Assembly: GCF_016086655.4 (NCBI RefSeq)
Contig: NC_052139.2
Location: 29,268,002 to 29,332,001, forward strand
Length of the DNA stretch: 64,000 nucleotides
Direction of reading: 5' to 3'
From: Lepeophtheirus salmonis
Lineage: Eukaryota; Arthropoda; Copepoda; Siphonostomatoida; Caligidae
Both the position numbers and the translations under genes were made by a program. Under the pieces are notes generated by a model. That model saw only the letters and a program-made list of their open reading frames with translations, searched no databases and was not told where the DNA came from. This document shows, piece by piece, positions 22,279 through 33,400 of the stretch (positions within the stretch are counted from its first letter, which is position 1; each line of letters opens with the position of its first letter).

Positions 22279-24217
22279 TAAGGGTGATAATTTTGGTAAG
22301 AATACAAAAGCGTGCGAGGGGAAAAGAAGAATTACTTATGGCATCATTGATTAAATAATATACATCTTCTTCTATCAATCATGAACTTTATTATTCCCGC
22401 CTTTATTATTCAATATTAATATAATATTAGATGGTGAAAGTCGATAAAAAACTGAATAAAAGCCTATAATAACGTCGCCTTCTGTCTGGATTTCTGAAAA
22501 TGGAGGCACAGGAATTTGGAAAATACTTACCGGATGAGAAACAGATGGTTTGTCAGATTTGTAGATATAAATGTTCCTTTAGTCCCCTGTGTAGAATTAC
22601 ACGCCACTCATTATCCTCATCTCAAATATCAAGACCATGGATATTCATCTAAAAAATCAAGTTAATGATGAATACATCACGTCAAACTTTAACTCTGATC
22701 TCACAAAGATGCTTATTGTATGTAATATAACCTTATCCATTGCTAATCATCTACGTTCAAAAAATTTATGGAGAAATACAAGGGTAAACATATCCCTTCC
22801 CGAGGAACCATCATTAAATTAATGGAGGATGTTGTTACTGATGTCATTTATAGAAATACATATAAAATGTTTTGAGTCATCCACACCAAATGACGATCAA
22901 GTTATCAGTAAAAAGTATTTACGAATATCGAAATGGAACTCTGAATTTTGTACTATCTCACAGTAAGTATTCAATTTTTTTTTAAATCTAACCATAAAAT
23001 ATGATTCTATTTTAGCTAAACATATCAAGAATTATGATACACAACTCAGTAAAGAGCAAAAACAACTGCTTAAATGGTCACAACAACGGGGGTAGTAGCT
23101 TTGGATGGTTTGCAACAAGTTTGTCTGAGACTACTTACTTCGTTTTAAGACTTGGGTATGATAATTAGGTTTTCCAATATTACATAGTCATTAAATATTA
23201 CTTTTTTATCACTTAAGGCTTAGCTATGGTTGATGGGCTCCAAGAAATGGTGTTCAGAAAACTCATAAAAGGCAAAAACAACTGTTTAAATGGTCACAAC
23301 AACGAGGGTAGTTACATTGGGTGTTGCATTATAATTAACAATTGTGTATATCCATCATGATAATAGTATGTTGTTATATAAGCATACCTAAATAACGGGG
23401 GGAAATATTTTTGATGCTCTTGATAAGGAGTAATATCGCCGGACATTACTACATAATTAGCTTTTGCTCTAAATCTTTAAGATGAATTTATTTCTAACAT
23501 TTTTTTATTAATATATTTATTGTCTAATTTTATGATTTTGACATTTACTTTATTATGAATAATTAGTTAGATCTCATCGGTAGAGATATATCTATCCTGT
23601 GCACAATTGTATATAGCAACTTCCACATGAAGAAGAGGGGTGATTATCTTTTGATTAAACTCTACGTCTCGCTTGTGTATTGCAACCTAAAGTTATGACA
23701 TATTTAACTGAATTCCGATGTTAGAACAAGAAAAAAATTATCTGGATCAATCTATTATTTCAATATTCTTTATTTATAATTTATTATTATTAATAGTTAT
23801 ATGATTTTAATTGTTTAATTTTGTATATTTAACTTAAATGTTTAATGGTTTATTTTTAGTATGTAGATTATATTTCATTAAAGCCTTCTTTTTTAAACTT
23901 TGAGCTTCAAATATATTTCAAATACTCTACTTTGTCGTTTCATTAGCTATTATTCTGAGAATAAGGTTCATAATGAATTACAATTTCATGGAGTGTGACG
24001 TTTTCAAATCTACTGAAACGGATAAAAACGTCGAAGTCAATTATACGTAGTATATCTTCATTAAACATTTTGCTAATAAATACATTCGTTATACCCTCAA
24101 AAATCATAATAAAGCAGGCAGATGATAATCACATCAGTATTTTAAACAATGATACCATATGTCTTTTTTTTCCCCTCCTCCTCGCACGCGTTTTTCTCTA
24201 CAATATTATCAACTATA
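22279..24217 (+). mobile_element. Near-complete hAT-type element, copy 1 (1939 bp)
   Basis: The element is flanked by a perfect 8-bp target duplication AATATTAT (22271-22278 and 24218-24225), the size made by hAT transposases. The termini are imperfect inverted repeats: TAAGGGTGATAATTTTGG at the left and, read inward from the right, TATAGTTGATAATATTGT. Both ends continue with a related GCGTGCGAGG block and a TGG-ATCATTG block. It carries a small gene (22500-23095). The downstream half (about 23100-24200) has no domain-bearing frame, and no transposase catalytic core was recognised. A second copy lies inverted at 54578-56511 and a short derivative at 405-999. Confidence 0.85.
22500..23095 (+). 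pseudogene. CGGBP1/hAT-like zinc-finger protein gene of copy 1 (frames interrupted)
   Basis: The ATG at 22500 opens with MEAQEFGKYL, then a BED-like finger (CQICRYKC, then TRHS). Further on, KMLIVCNITLSIA and IPSRGTIIKLMED-type sequence resembles the helical region next to the finger in hAT proteins and in vertebrate CGGBP1. The frame breaks once soon after the finger (extra base near 22625-22640 relative to copy 2) and again at an AAAAAAT heptamer (22759-22765), which both copies share. A predicted 53-nt intron (22963-23015, GTAAGT...TTTTAG) leads to a short last exon ending KEQKQLLKWSQQRG and TAG (23093-23095). Presumed role: DNA binding, by analogy with BED/CGGBP1 proteins. Confidence 0.6.
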
Positions 24218-24225
24218 AATATTAT

Positions 24226-25904
24226 ATATACAGACCCTAAAAAGGGAGAAGAATGAACTACTTTAAAATTATGTCTTAACCTTAGAAATAAGTGATATAC
24301 AATAAACTACTCATTTTTTATTTTTTTTTATTTGTCAAATTCTAATCAATATTATGAATGATTGTAGTTCAGTTTTCTTTTTTCAGTCTATATAAATCAT
24401 AAAATAAGTTTAAGTTTTAAGTTCGTAAAATTGACCAAATTTCTGGAGAAAATTAACCTAACATTGAGATCCCACGCTAGAAGCCATGATGAAAAAGCCA
24501 ACACGATTTTTGACACAGAGATACCTCTACGTATGTAAAATATGTAATAAGAGTTTGACATTTTTTTTTTTCAAATTAAAATTAAATATTTCCCTTTGAC
24601 TTCATTTTTGGAATCATCACACTTCAAAATAGTTAAGTACCAAATTTCAATTGGTCTGCTATTTGTGATAAAAAAAATAAACATAAAAATTAGCGTCCGA
24701 TAATAAGACAATGAAGCGACGTCGATAATTTTGGTCCAAACAGACACTGATAGGAGTATTTATGTCTCATGAACAACTCAAAACTATGTACTTAAATTTG
24801 ACACACTTAACTTACTCATAAATTTGAGCAGGTGTGCCAAAAATCATCCCAAATCTGGGATGATTGGGGGACATTTTTATTTTATTTTGCTTGATTTGAC
24901 GTGGAAAAACCCGAAAAGGAATTAGGAAGAGGATTAGCAAGTTAGTCTTGGTATATTTCCGCATTTACCCCCATGCTTGAAGATGTGAGAAGCTCGAAAA
25001 TCATTTTTTTAGGAATATAAGTACGTCCTCAACCCTGCCTCATAGGCATGAAAGTTTTTCCAAAATGCCTTTTTGATGATTTTACCTAGCTATTGGACAA
25101 AAAGTAGAGATAAAATACACCATTGAATGCTAATAAATACATTCAACTGAAATAGAGCCATTTCTAAATAATACTTTTTATTATCTAAGTGTCAAGGCTG
25201 TACAATGAAGGTAAAAAGAAAACTCTTGGTACGCAGAGGGCAGTATTACCATCAATCACCGTTATTTTTAATCAGCCTATAATTTACCCACTATGTGTAA
25301 TGAGAAATCAGAGAGCCTTGAAAACTTTTTAAAATGACCTTGGCACATTTGTTGATCAACAAATTTTAAAATCCTAAATTTTCCGAACCAGATGAGGAAG
25401 TTAAAGGTATGTAGTTCTTGATCCTCTCCTTCGAAACACTCCTTATTGATAGGAAAATGCCTTCACAGGTCTTTCAGGACAAGCCAACCACTAATTTCTT
25501 TTAAATGTGTATATGATTATCAAAATGAGACCATCCTTTTTTAACTCCTCCGATTTTTATATTCCTGCCAAGTGGATTTAAGTGGATATATTAATATGAA
25601 GATAATTCAAACAAAAATGACTACATAATAGAGAAAAAACGGGTATATTCGAAGGCTGAGTGGCGGATGCTAGGGTTTTTTTTTTGTGTGTGGGCGGGAG
25701 AAATTGTCATTTTTTCTGACTCTGTTATGACGTGAGAAAAAAGATTAAACTTTCTAAAGTCTTTAAGAAGGGCCCTTTTAATAATTCTTTTTGTTTATAT
25801 TCTATTGAATGACGTTTACTTTTAGGGCCCTCCATTGTTTTGTTTTGTCTCTGCTAAAAGAGTAAATGTGACATCCTTTTTTTCTGAATCTGACACGTAA
25901 TGAT
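24226..25904. other. Intergenic, no gene seen
   Basis: AT-rich sequence without recognisable coding or repeat structure beyond short homopolymers. Confidence 0.45.
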
Positions 25905-26160
25905 GAAAATCCTGTATAAAAATGTTAAAAAAAAATAGAAACAAAAAATCAAAATGACAATTTGAGGAACGTTTTGGAGGAGATGAGCAAGCTAGTATCA
26001 GATGTGATGGGGGAGAAGGGAATAAACAAGGACATTGGCAAGAATTACTCTGATGTCGATCCTCAATTCTACTCTGAATCCAACAACTCTGCAACAAATT
26101 CTCAAGAATTCAATAATAATGACAACTGCAAAGGAAAAGAAAATTCATTCTTCAGATGAC
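25905..26160 (+). repeat. Interspersed repeat, copy 1
   Basis: This segment (for example GACAATTTGAGGAACGTTTT, and the GATGTCGATCC-CAATTCTA part near 26053) recurs, diverged, at about 56690-57060. A 65-codon open frame here is broken in the other copy, so I do not call a gene. Confidence 0.6.
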
Positions 26161-26289
26161 TAATTCAAAAAATGAAATAAAAAACGGCCCAGCTCAAAAA
26201 AGCACTCGATTGTTATGATTAATAAAATACGTCTCGATCTCTTCTCTTTGATTTAGCAATATTAATAGAAATGCAAGGCCATAACGCAT
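26161..26289. other. Short intergenic spacer
   Basis: No feature seen. Confidence 0.4.
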
Positions 26290-26520
26290 GCACGACGTAT
26301 GTTTGACTTCCACTACGCTTTTAATATTGACGTCATAGTAAATGAGGGTTGATTGTTTTGTCAAAATCTGTTTTTCTTGCCCAGTAGTCGGTACGATACA
26401 ATAAATTGAAAATTCTAGCAATAGTGACGTCATAGACTGGTTGGTTGTGGTTTAGTCAAAATCTGCCTTTCTTGCCCAGCTGTAAGTACAATAAATCCGA
26501 TTGAAAATTATAACAAGCCC
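26290..26520. repeat. Two-unit tandem duplication, about 95 bp each, with CRE-like motif
   Basis: Unit 1 (from about 26329) and unit 2 (from about 26424) share TGACGTCATAG, GTCAAAATCTG, TTTCTTGCCCAG and ACAATAAAT in order. Sequence just before unit 1 recurs near position 1020, so the unit is part of a dispersed repeat. Confidence 0.7.
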
Positions 26521-27353
26521 GATTACATGATGGCCCAACCTTGTATTTCTATTAACATTGGGGTTTACGAGGTATTGCTAATCAAATATTCATAAAAATG
26601 CTCATTTTGTAGCCTCAAAACTACAAGTTGGATTGAGTTTCAGATCCAAAATTTCATTTCTAAGGTATCTGTACTGTCTATAATATCACAGATCAAATTT
26701 CAGTAAAATCCGTTTCCTCATGAAAATTTCTTATGGAATGACCAGATGGTCAATTGAAATTTTGAACAATTACTAGCTCAATAATTACTGAAGGTTGAGC
26801 CACTGAAATTTTTTCTTAATTTTAGAACATAATGCAGTGGACGCCCCTGGAGATGGCCGTGATACTCTTCAAGTTTGCAAGATTAGGCCCATATTATATT
26901 AATAATATTATATTTTTGTCTTTAATTAAGACACGTAAAGATTAATTTCATTAAACGAACGCTGGAAGGACCACTTTTTTATGTAAGTTGTATATTTTAA
27001 AAAAATAGGAACTATTATTGTGTCTTACTAAAAAAAAATGAGGGTTCATTTTGTATAAAAACATCATTATTTCATTCATTAATCTTGTAGATGTGAGGAA
27101 TGGTATAAATTCCACCTTGTCTAATAGAATATGTTTGAGATGTAAGAAATGTTTTAATTTTGAATGGAGTGGGGGTCCCAGGTCTAAAGCATTTTCAGGG
27201 CCTCAAAACCAAAGTTTTATAAGAATAAAAACTCTTTTTTTTAATTAATGTTAAGGAAAGTAATGAACCAGGGGATGTCAAAATTGGGCTCACAATTAAA
27301 AAGACCTTATTGTATATCAAAAAATTATAAATCAAATTAATAATAATTTTATT
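26521..27353. other. Intergenic with a possible mariner terminus relic
   Basis: At about 26742-26830 sequence resembling the end of the 27356-27992 element is seen (CAGATGGTCAATTGAAATTT, then GAAGGTTGAG). No partner end. No gene. Confidence 0.35.
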
Positions 27354-27355
27354 TA

Positions 27356-27992
27356 CCGGGTGGTCCATTGAAATCTGAACACTTACTAATGAATGAATGA
27401 ATGAAGGTTGAGTGATTGAAATAAATTCATATTCCGATAAATTAAAGCATACACAATTGGTTAACAAATAAAACAAATTTGAGCTCTCTAGCTGAGAAAA
27501 TGACTCATGAACGTGATCGACAAATTGCCACTTGCACACTTCCAGCTGTTAGGCGTCTCCAGGGCTCCTATCTACAAGTCTGAAACGTTGGAGAGGAAGA
27601 ATGCCTCTGTCCAGAAGGCCAAATTGGATCTGTAGGAATAAAAACAGCCCAGGCCAATCACCACAAGTCCATTATGGTCCATACAAGAGATCTCATTGTT
27701 TCAGATCAGACTATACAGAAGCTATCAATAAAGTAAAGAAACCCATGTCCTCCGTTACAAGACTCTTTTGAACTCTTTTTGACACTTTTGGGCCCCCACA
27801 GCCCTGATGCCAACAATGATCTTCCACCCGAAAGTCTACAAAAGCCGGAAGGGCGGCTACATTGATGATTAAGAGAACTCAGACACGCATCTATTTATAA
27901 TATTAATTTTGTTTAAATTCTATTGATAATTAATCAATTATATTTTGTTGAAATTTAAAATTCAAAGTGTTCTTATTTAATGGACAACTCGG
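27356..27992 (+). mobile_element. Internally deleted Tc1/mariner element (about 637 bp)
   Basis: The left end CCGGGTGGTCCATTGAAATC (after TA) and the right end, read inward, CCGAGTTGTCCATTAAATAA, form inverted repeats. The interior begins with a transposase N-terminus on the plus strand (ERDRQIATCTLPAVRRLQG, then KTAQANHHKS), typical of the helix-turn-helix DNA-binding region. It jumps to the terminal part (SPDANN-like remnant) with the catalytic core missing. Stops and shifts make it inactive. Confidence 0.7.
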
Positions 27993-27995
27993 TTT

Positions 27996-29574
27996 ATATA
28001 CAAGGTTGGGCAGAAAAACTTGGATTTTTAATTCAAGTTAATTATCTTATTTATATAGGAAGGTTGAGTAATAATTTTTTGACATTCTGATTCAGCCATC
28101 CTATAAAACATACTATAACAAAAATTTTGTCATTTCGTCATGATGCATGAAGAAAAAGCCAGAAGACAGCACATCTTAGACTTTGTAGCTGCTGAAGTTG
28201 AGGTGGCGAGGATTATGGAGATTGTGAATTACTCCACGAGCCTGGTTTTCAAGGTGTTGTAAGATGAATAATGACAAAAGAGACCTCTTTTTTTACCCAA
28301 AGTAATTATGGGTTGTCTAATTACTTGTTTTGCTTTAACAATCAAGAAGATAATTCCTCAGGAAATCATTTCCGTTTTTCATGAGTACACTCACACGTAA
28401 CTACTCAATACTTCACATATTGTGTTCTCTCCTCAATAATTAAGAAAATTATAATGGGAGTTTGAGAAGAATATAAAAATACTATGAGATGACTGATGAG
28501 TACTCAAATACTCTAGAGTGCTCACCAACAAACACAAAAAGACCAGTGATCCCCCGTATGCAAAATATAAAATCCCTCCTAGAGTTAAGAATAGTTGATA
28601 CCAAATTGTAGTATCAAATATAAGCCATTCATAGAAGATACTTGTTGATATACAATCTTATAAATATTTATGAGTTGTTATCATAGATAAAATCCATTAA
28701 ATACATAAAATAAATTAGCACGACGACGTATGAAGTAAATAATCCTGCTCCTATGATATTAATTTTGGAACCTCTCATGCCATTAAGAGCATGTTTTTGA
28801 CCAAAATACCACCTCATTTTTCTTATTTCTCTCTATATCTCTCTGCTTCTCTCTGTCTATCCCCTCTTCTCTTCTCTCTCTCTCTGTCTATTTCTATTTT
28901 CTTCTGCCTGTATACTTGCTTTATTTTCCCTCTTTTTCACCCATACAAAATGGCGACTCTCTGCTATTAACTAGTAAGTATTAAGCAGAGGCGGAAAAAG
29001 TCTGTATACTGCAAGTCCAATTTGTTTTTCAAACCTTCACTCACAGGTCCAAGTTTTTGAATATTTTTATCGAGTCGTGCTCCATTCCTCAAATAAATTT
29101 GAGCTCATTTCAAGTCCATAATTGTAATATGTATATATAATCCATAGTGTTTAGGACAGGGGCATGTTTTGTTTTAAGGCAGCATAATGACCATTTGTAA
29201 ATTTTCTATATTGGACTCCCTGAAAGGATAATCAAAAATCCAAATGCTGACTTCTTACCATGCTCAGAACATTTTGATAATTAATTCAGAATGTTGAATG
29301 TTGCCTAGAGACAGTATCCTTTTTTGGCTTCTATCAACAGCCCCCCAAAATTATGTTGCAGAGTGTAATCTGGCTCTGCTCATAGTATGCATTACAATGA
29401 GCTATCCAATAAAAGGTCCTTAATCATGGGCCTACGCAGGTTTATTTTTCTAGGGCGGGGTAGGGTGGAGGGGTATCTCTTTCCCGATATAATTTTTTCC
29501 GTCAAAGCAATAACTTTAATTGAAGTAAATATGTATGAACGTTTGTCATTTCGTTAAATTTATAACATCACGCA
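27996..29574. other. Intergenic with a transposase relic and a pyrimidine tract
   Basis: At 28141-28262 a plus-strand frame (EEKARRQHILDFVAAEVEVA, stop soon after) resembles the N-terminal helix-turn-helix of the Tc1-like element at 37959. A (CT)-rich tract spans about 28822-28945. No gene otherwise. Confidence 0.5.
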
Positions 29575-29940
29575 ACCTTGCATATGAAAAAAATAGAAAA
29601 AGAGAAAAATGGCTCAACATGAGTTTGTAGTTCTTTTTATTATTCAATAATGGCTGAAAATATAGTGTCTTTTATTGTAAGCTGTCTGTGTTCCCGCTTC
29701 TTTCCCCCAAATTAGAGTTTTGAATGTGATTTTGGGCTTTTCCCTTCCCTATCCGAAGGAAAGGTTGCATGATACAATATTGTAGGTAACGACGTGAGAA
29801 GTGTTCGCAGCTTAAAAACAGCTCATTCCTATTCAACCAATCAACTTTTAGAACATTAATTATGGTAGAAGAAGCAGACACATCCACAGCTGACAATAAA
29901 CAGTTTATATTTTTGTGTTTGTGAAGTAACGACACTCTGT
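29575..29940 (-). repeat. Interspersed repeat family (AACAGAAAAAAGGC / AACCAATCAAC type), copy 1
   Basis: Parts of this stretch (a GAAAAA-rich start with GGCTCAA, and CAGCTTAAAA...TTCAACCAATCAACTTT) are shared with 41715-41900 and 43990-44110. The minus-strand 91-codon frame here is not conserved, so no gene is called. Confidence 0.45.
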
Positions 29941-30380
29941 GATACATTCTCTACATAGAACCTGTTTCAATTCTCTTGCGTAACTTTTTATAGTTCACAT
30001 CTGTTTGTGTTATTTGGTAGTTGTTTATTGAATGAGCCATTCATGTTACTATTATTATGATTAATAGAATAATAGTCAATTTGCTTGCTCAAAATGTTCT
30101 TCCCCTTGTAGAGGAGATCCGTCACATAGGGGCGCCTGAGGAATTTAAAATATTAGCACTTAAAATTAATTGATACTATAAAAACAGTATTACATAATGA
30201 GTCAATGCTATACTTTTAAAGATAATTGTTCATTATAATTAAAAAACAACGAATTCTAATGGGGCCTTTTTTAACAATAAAAAACGATAACAGGGATCTT
30301 ATAAATTAGAGTCCAATCAAAATTGACTCATTCCACCTCTGAAATAAGAGTTATGAGAAGTTTGTAAAAAAGATTAATTT
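29941..30380. other. Intergenic, nothing seen
   Basis: AT-rich sequence without gene or repeat structure that I could recognise. Confidence 0.4.
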
Positions 30381-30382
30381 TA

Positions 30383-31250
30383 CCGAGTGGTCCACTATAC
30401 AGGTGTGCGCGTCTAAAACTGAACACTCCTTTAAATTGTACGGCTTGAGGGATTGACGAGGGGTTCTCTTGTAGACTTTAAGGCCAAGATATTTCTTAAC
30501 TAGCCGGTCCATGACGTTGAACTCCCTGGAGAGGCCGTACACGGTGACCTTGCCTCTCTTGTCCTAGACAGACTCATTCACGGCAGCAACCATTTCGTCC
30601 GACCTTCGAGGTCTTGACTTAGATCTTGTGGTAGCCTCAGGAGTCCCTTTGACTACCAAGCTGTAAACAGTAGTGCGTCTGCAGTTCAGAACCTTGGTAA
30701 TTTCAGTAGGAGTTTTCCCCGCGCGGAAAGTTCCAAAATTGCGACTCGACGTCTCTCCATATTATCGGATGTTGTTTACCTGTTGCTATTTAGACTTTGC
30801 TGGAGTTTTGTTTATAACTAGTCAAGACCCCACCCTTGAAGTATAAGCCGGTTTCAACTCTATAAAATCACAAATTTGTGCATGTCGTAAAATTTAAAGG
30901 AGTTTTCAGTTTTAAACGCGCACACCTGTAATCTGAACATTTTGAATTTTAAACTTCAACAGGATATAATTTATTAATTAAGAAGGGAATTTGAAAAAAA
31001 AAATACTATAAATAGATATGTATCTGAGCTCTCTTTATCATTAATATAACTGCTCTAAGCGGCAATGATGTCTTTCAGGGGCGGGTGAAGGCCTGACACC
31101 TAATACCTATGTAATCCTCTGTCATAGCGTACCAATCTTGACTGCCAGTGCCTTTGAGGGCATCGGTGTTTGGATGAAGGACACTGTAGGCATTCCTCTC
31201 GATAAGCACACAAAAGGTGTAGTTTACTTTGGGGTTGCAATATTTTCAAA
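30383..31250 (-). mobile_element. Older Tc1/mariner relic, interrupted by a younger element
   Basis: The left end CCGAGTGGTCCA (30383) resumes after the insertion as ATCTGAACATTTTGAA (30931), matching the terminus of the element at 27356. On the minus strand the C-terminal tail of a transposase is readable around 31055-31150 (MTEDYIG...KDIIAA), like the one at 46172-46300. The far end is not clear; 31250 is approximate. Confidence 0.6.
30400..30928 (-). mobile_element. Tc1/mariner deletion derivative, 529 bp, nested
   Basis: Terminal inverted repeats of about 38 bp (starting CAGGTGTGCGCG) match with two differences, and a TA target duplication is intact (30398-30399 and 30929-30930). The minus strand from the ATG at 30760 encodes the N-terminal transposase region (MERRRVAILELSARGKTPTE, two helix-turn-helix-like stretches) with one stop at 30564-30566. 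It then runs straight into the other terminal repeat, so the whole catalytic domain is deleted. It sits inside the older relic at 30383. Confidence 0.85.
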
Positions 31251-31909
31251 AATGAACCAGAGATCGAGGGTCACTTTTTCGATGACATTAAATCCATAAC
31301 TTTTTGTGCTTTGTAATTAAGAAAAAAACTGTGTCGGTTTGTATGTATTCCTCTTTACAATAACAATGAATGCTATTAACTTTGCAAAGTTTGATTTTGT
31401 TATTTTCTAACATGGATAGAAGATGGATAATCACCTCGAGCAATTTTTTTCATATATATGTGTTGGTATATTATTTGAAGTATGTTACGACATTAAAAAA
31501 AAAAATTCATAATGATACATTCCATATATTTTAACGGATTATAGAATAACCTAACATTCTCCCGCACTGAAGGGGTCTAAACATTAAAAAATCAAATTGA
31601 CCATTGTCAATTTGATTTCCGCTTCCACCTTCGGCCGAGCAACGCCAGGTAATCATTTGCTATTAATTTCACATCTGGGAAGAATTGGATAACTGCCACA
31701 GATTTTTTTTATTAGTAGAGGTTGTGTGATACAATAAAATTAAGGATTTGCCATACTTAGAATACATCCAGGGTCGTTGTATGGTATTTATGTTATATAT
31801 ATATTTATGTCATGTAATAGTGACGTAAATAATACAAATGACGTCATGACATGTAGAACGCATGAGGATTAATAAATAATCATATTGTTATAATACATGA
31901 GCAGACAAG
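31251..31909. other. Intergenic or 5' part of the retroelement
   Basis: No gene. It may hold a decayed LTR of the retroelement that follows, but I could not find a matching LTR or a primer-binding site. Confidence 0.3.
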
Positions 31910-33400
31910 ATGCAGGATCTAAGTGAAAAAAGAAAAAAAAATGAAAGCGAGCAAGATGCAAGCGAAAGAGTTAATGGAGCTCATACAGATTCTTCTGAAG
32001 AAGCTCCGGATGCACCGGAGAGGAATATAGGGATATGGATGGGACAATCAGGACTCTTAGGGTAAAAGATCTAAATGGAAATTCGACTACATAGAATACG
32101 ATGGAGGAGACAACAGTGGCTTGTCGGATGGATGACAAAATGTCAAGTGAGGCAACTCTAAAGTAATTTGAGCATTGACTAATATATTTGAATAGGCTCT
32201 ACATAGCGAATGAGGTTGCGAAAGTTATCGGAACACTGAAGGTGCAACATTTGTTCATGATGTTCAAGCGAGACATGTTGGAAATTGCCCAAAATCAACT
32301 GAATATTGAGTTTCGTTCAGAGAAGAACATTTCAGAGATATTGGATCTGGTCTGGACTCATTATATGAGCAGGAGGCAGAAGGAGGGGGAAGCCTTTGAT
32401 AGTTACACCAACGCTTTTAGATTTTTATTTTGATGAGCAGAGCTCGAGAAGAATGACGAAAGTCGTCTGATAAAGTGGATATTAACTTAATCACAGAAAA
32501 AAAACAGGTCGAAATGTCTGGCTTATAATCAAGAGTTCCGAGGAATGGGACATTTGGCTATGTGCTGTAAATCTAATCTAAAAAATAATTGAATGCGATC
32601 GAGTTGAAGAGATCAGGAACCAGTAAGGCTCCTCCTCCAGTTCATACAATATTGAGGGCCAGCGATAAGAAGATAACTCAACTTCTAGATTCTGGCGCTG
32701 ATTGTACAGTTGCCATCTCTATATTTATCTAAGAGTTAGCAATGTAAAAGTCAAGATATAATGGACCAGATGTAGGCAAAATTGGATACGGACATTGAAC
32801 ATCCGGTCAGGAAGCAATGGATGAATTTGAACGCCAAGGAAAACTTGTTGATGGATAAGCACTTTTTTTGTTTATGTTGAAAGAGTTGGGGATCTGCCCC
32901 CCCCCCCCTCGTATCCAGGCATAAGAAGAGTAAAATAATGCATGCCAAAATGTACAATTCCATTAGACCCAACGTTAGAAGAAATCGAGATAAATGAAAT
33001 GATCCCATGAAAATGTATTTAAAAGAAGGCTATGAATAATTTGTTGTATGTACTCCAAAAACAATTCCATTTACATTGAAAGATAGGGTAAAAGAAGATC
33101 AGGTGCAAATTGTGAAGAAGAAGATAATAAAAAAGTTTATGAGCCACCGGAATAGTGCCATCCAATGGTGCTTGTTCCTAGAAGTAATGATGGAGTTCGA
33201 ATTTGAACGGACTTAACATCTCATAGAAAGAGGTAAAAATACCCATTTATCCAAGTAAGACTCAAGGGATGCATGGATGAATGTCAGTCCTGGCGATATA
33301 AATATTTTAAAACAAAGGACACCAGGCATGGGGGTTTGACAAGTATTATTGGACGAAGATACTTAAAAATTAATATAATTCATGACGCTATGGGGCCCTT
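31910..33400 (+). pseudogene. Decayed Ty3/mdg4-type LTR retrotransposon (gag, protease, start of RT)
   Basis: In order on the plus strand, but in different frames with many stops: a charged N-terminal region from the ATG at 31911; a Gag-like helical frame (32188-32433); a degenerate Cys-rich knuckle-like stretch (about 32515-32580); an aspartic protease signature LLDSGAD (about 32682-32702); and the start of a Ty3-type reverse transcriptase (STP/CTPKT-like strand, then a W-C-x-P-M-V motif at about 33155-33180). The rest of pol, including the YxDD site, integrase and a 3' LTR, was not found. A run of 14 C interrupts it near 32899. It is an old, 5'-biased fragment that cannot be active as it stands. 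Confidence 0.65.

Noticed and set aside
25962..26159. 65-aa plus-strand frame MRNVLEEMSKLVSD...
   Set aside because: The sequence is an interspersed repeat whose other copy (56690-57060) has the frame broken, so conservation as protein is not supported.
29672..29947. 91-aa minus-strand frame
   Set aside because: Lies in a repeat family whose other copies do not keep the frame.
31251..31909. 5' LTR of the Ty3-type retroelement
   Set aside because: No second copy of this stretch exists downstream and no primer-binding site was recognisable, so an LTR cannot be supported.
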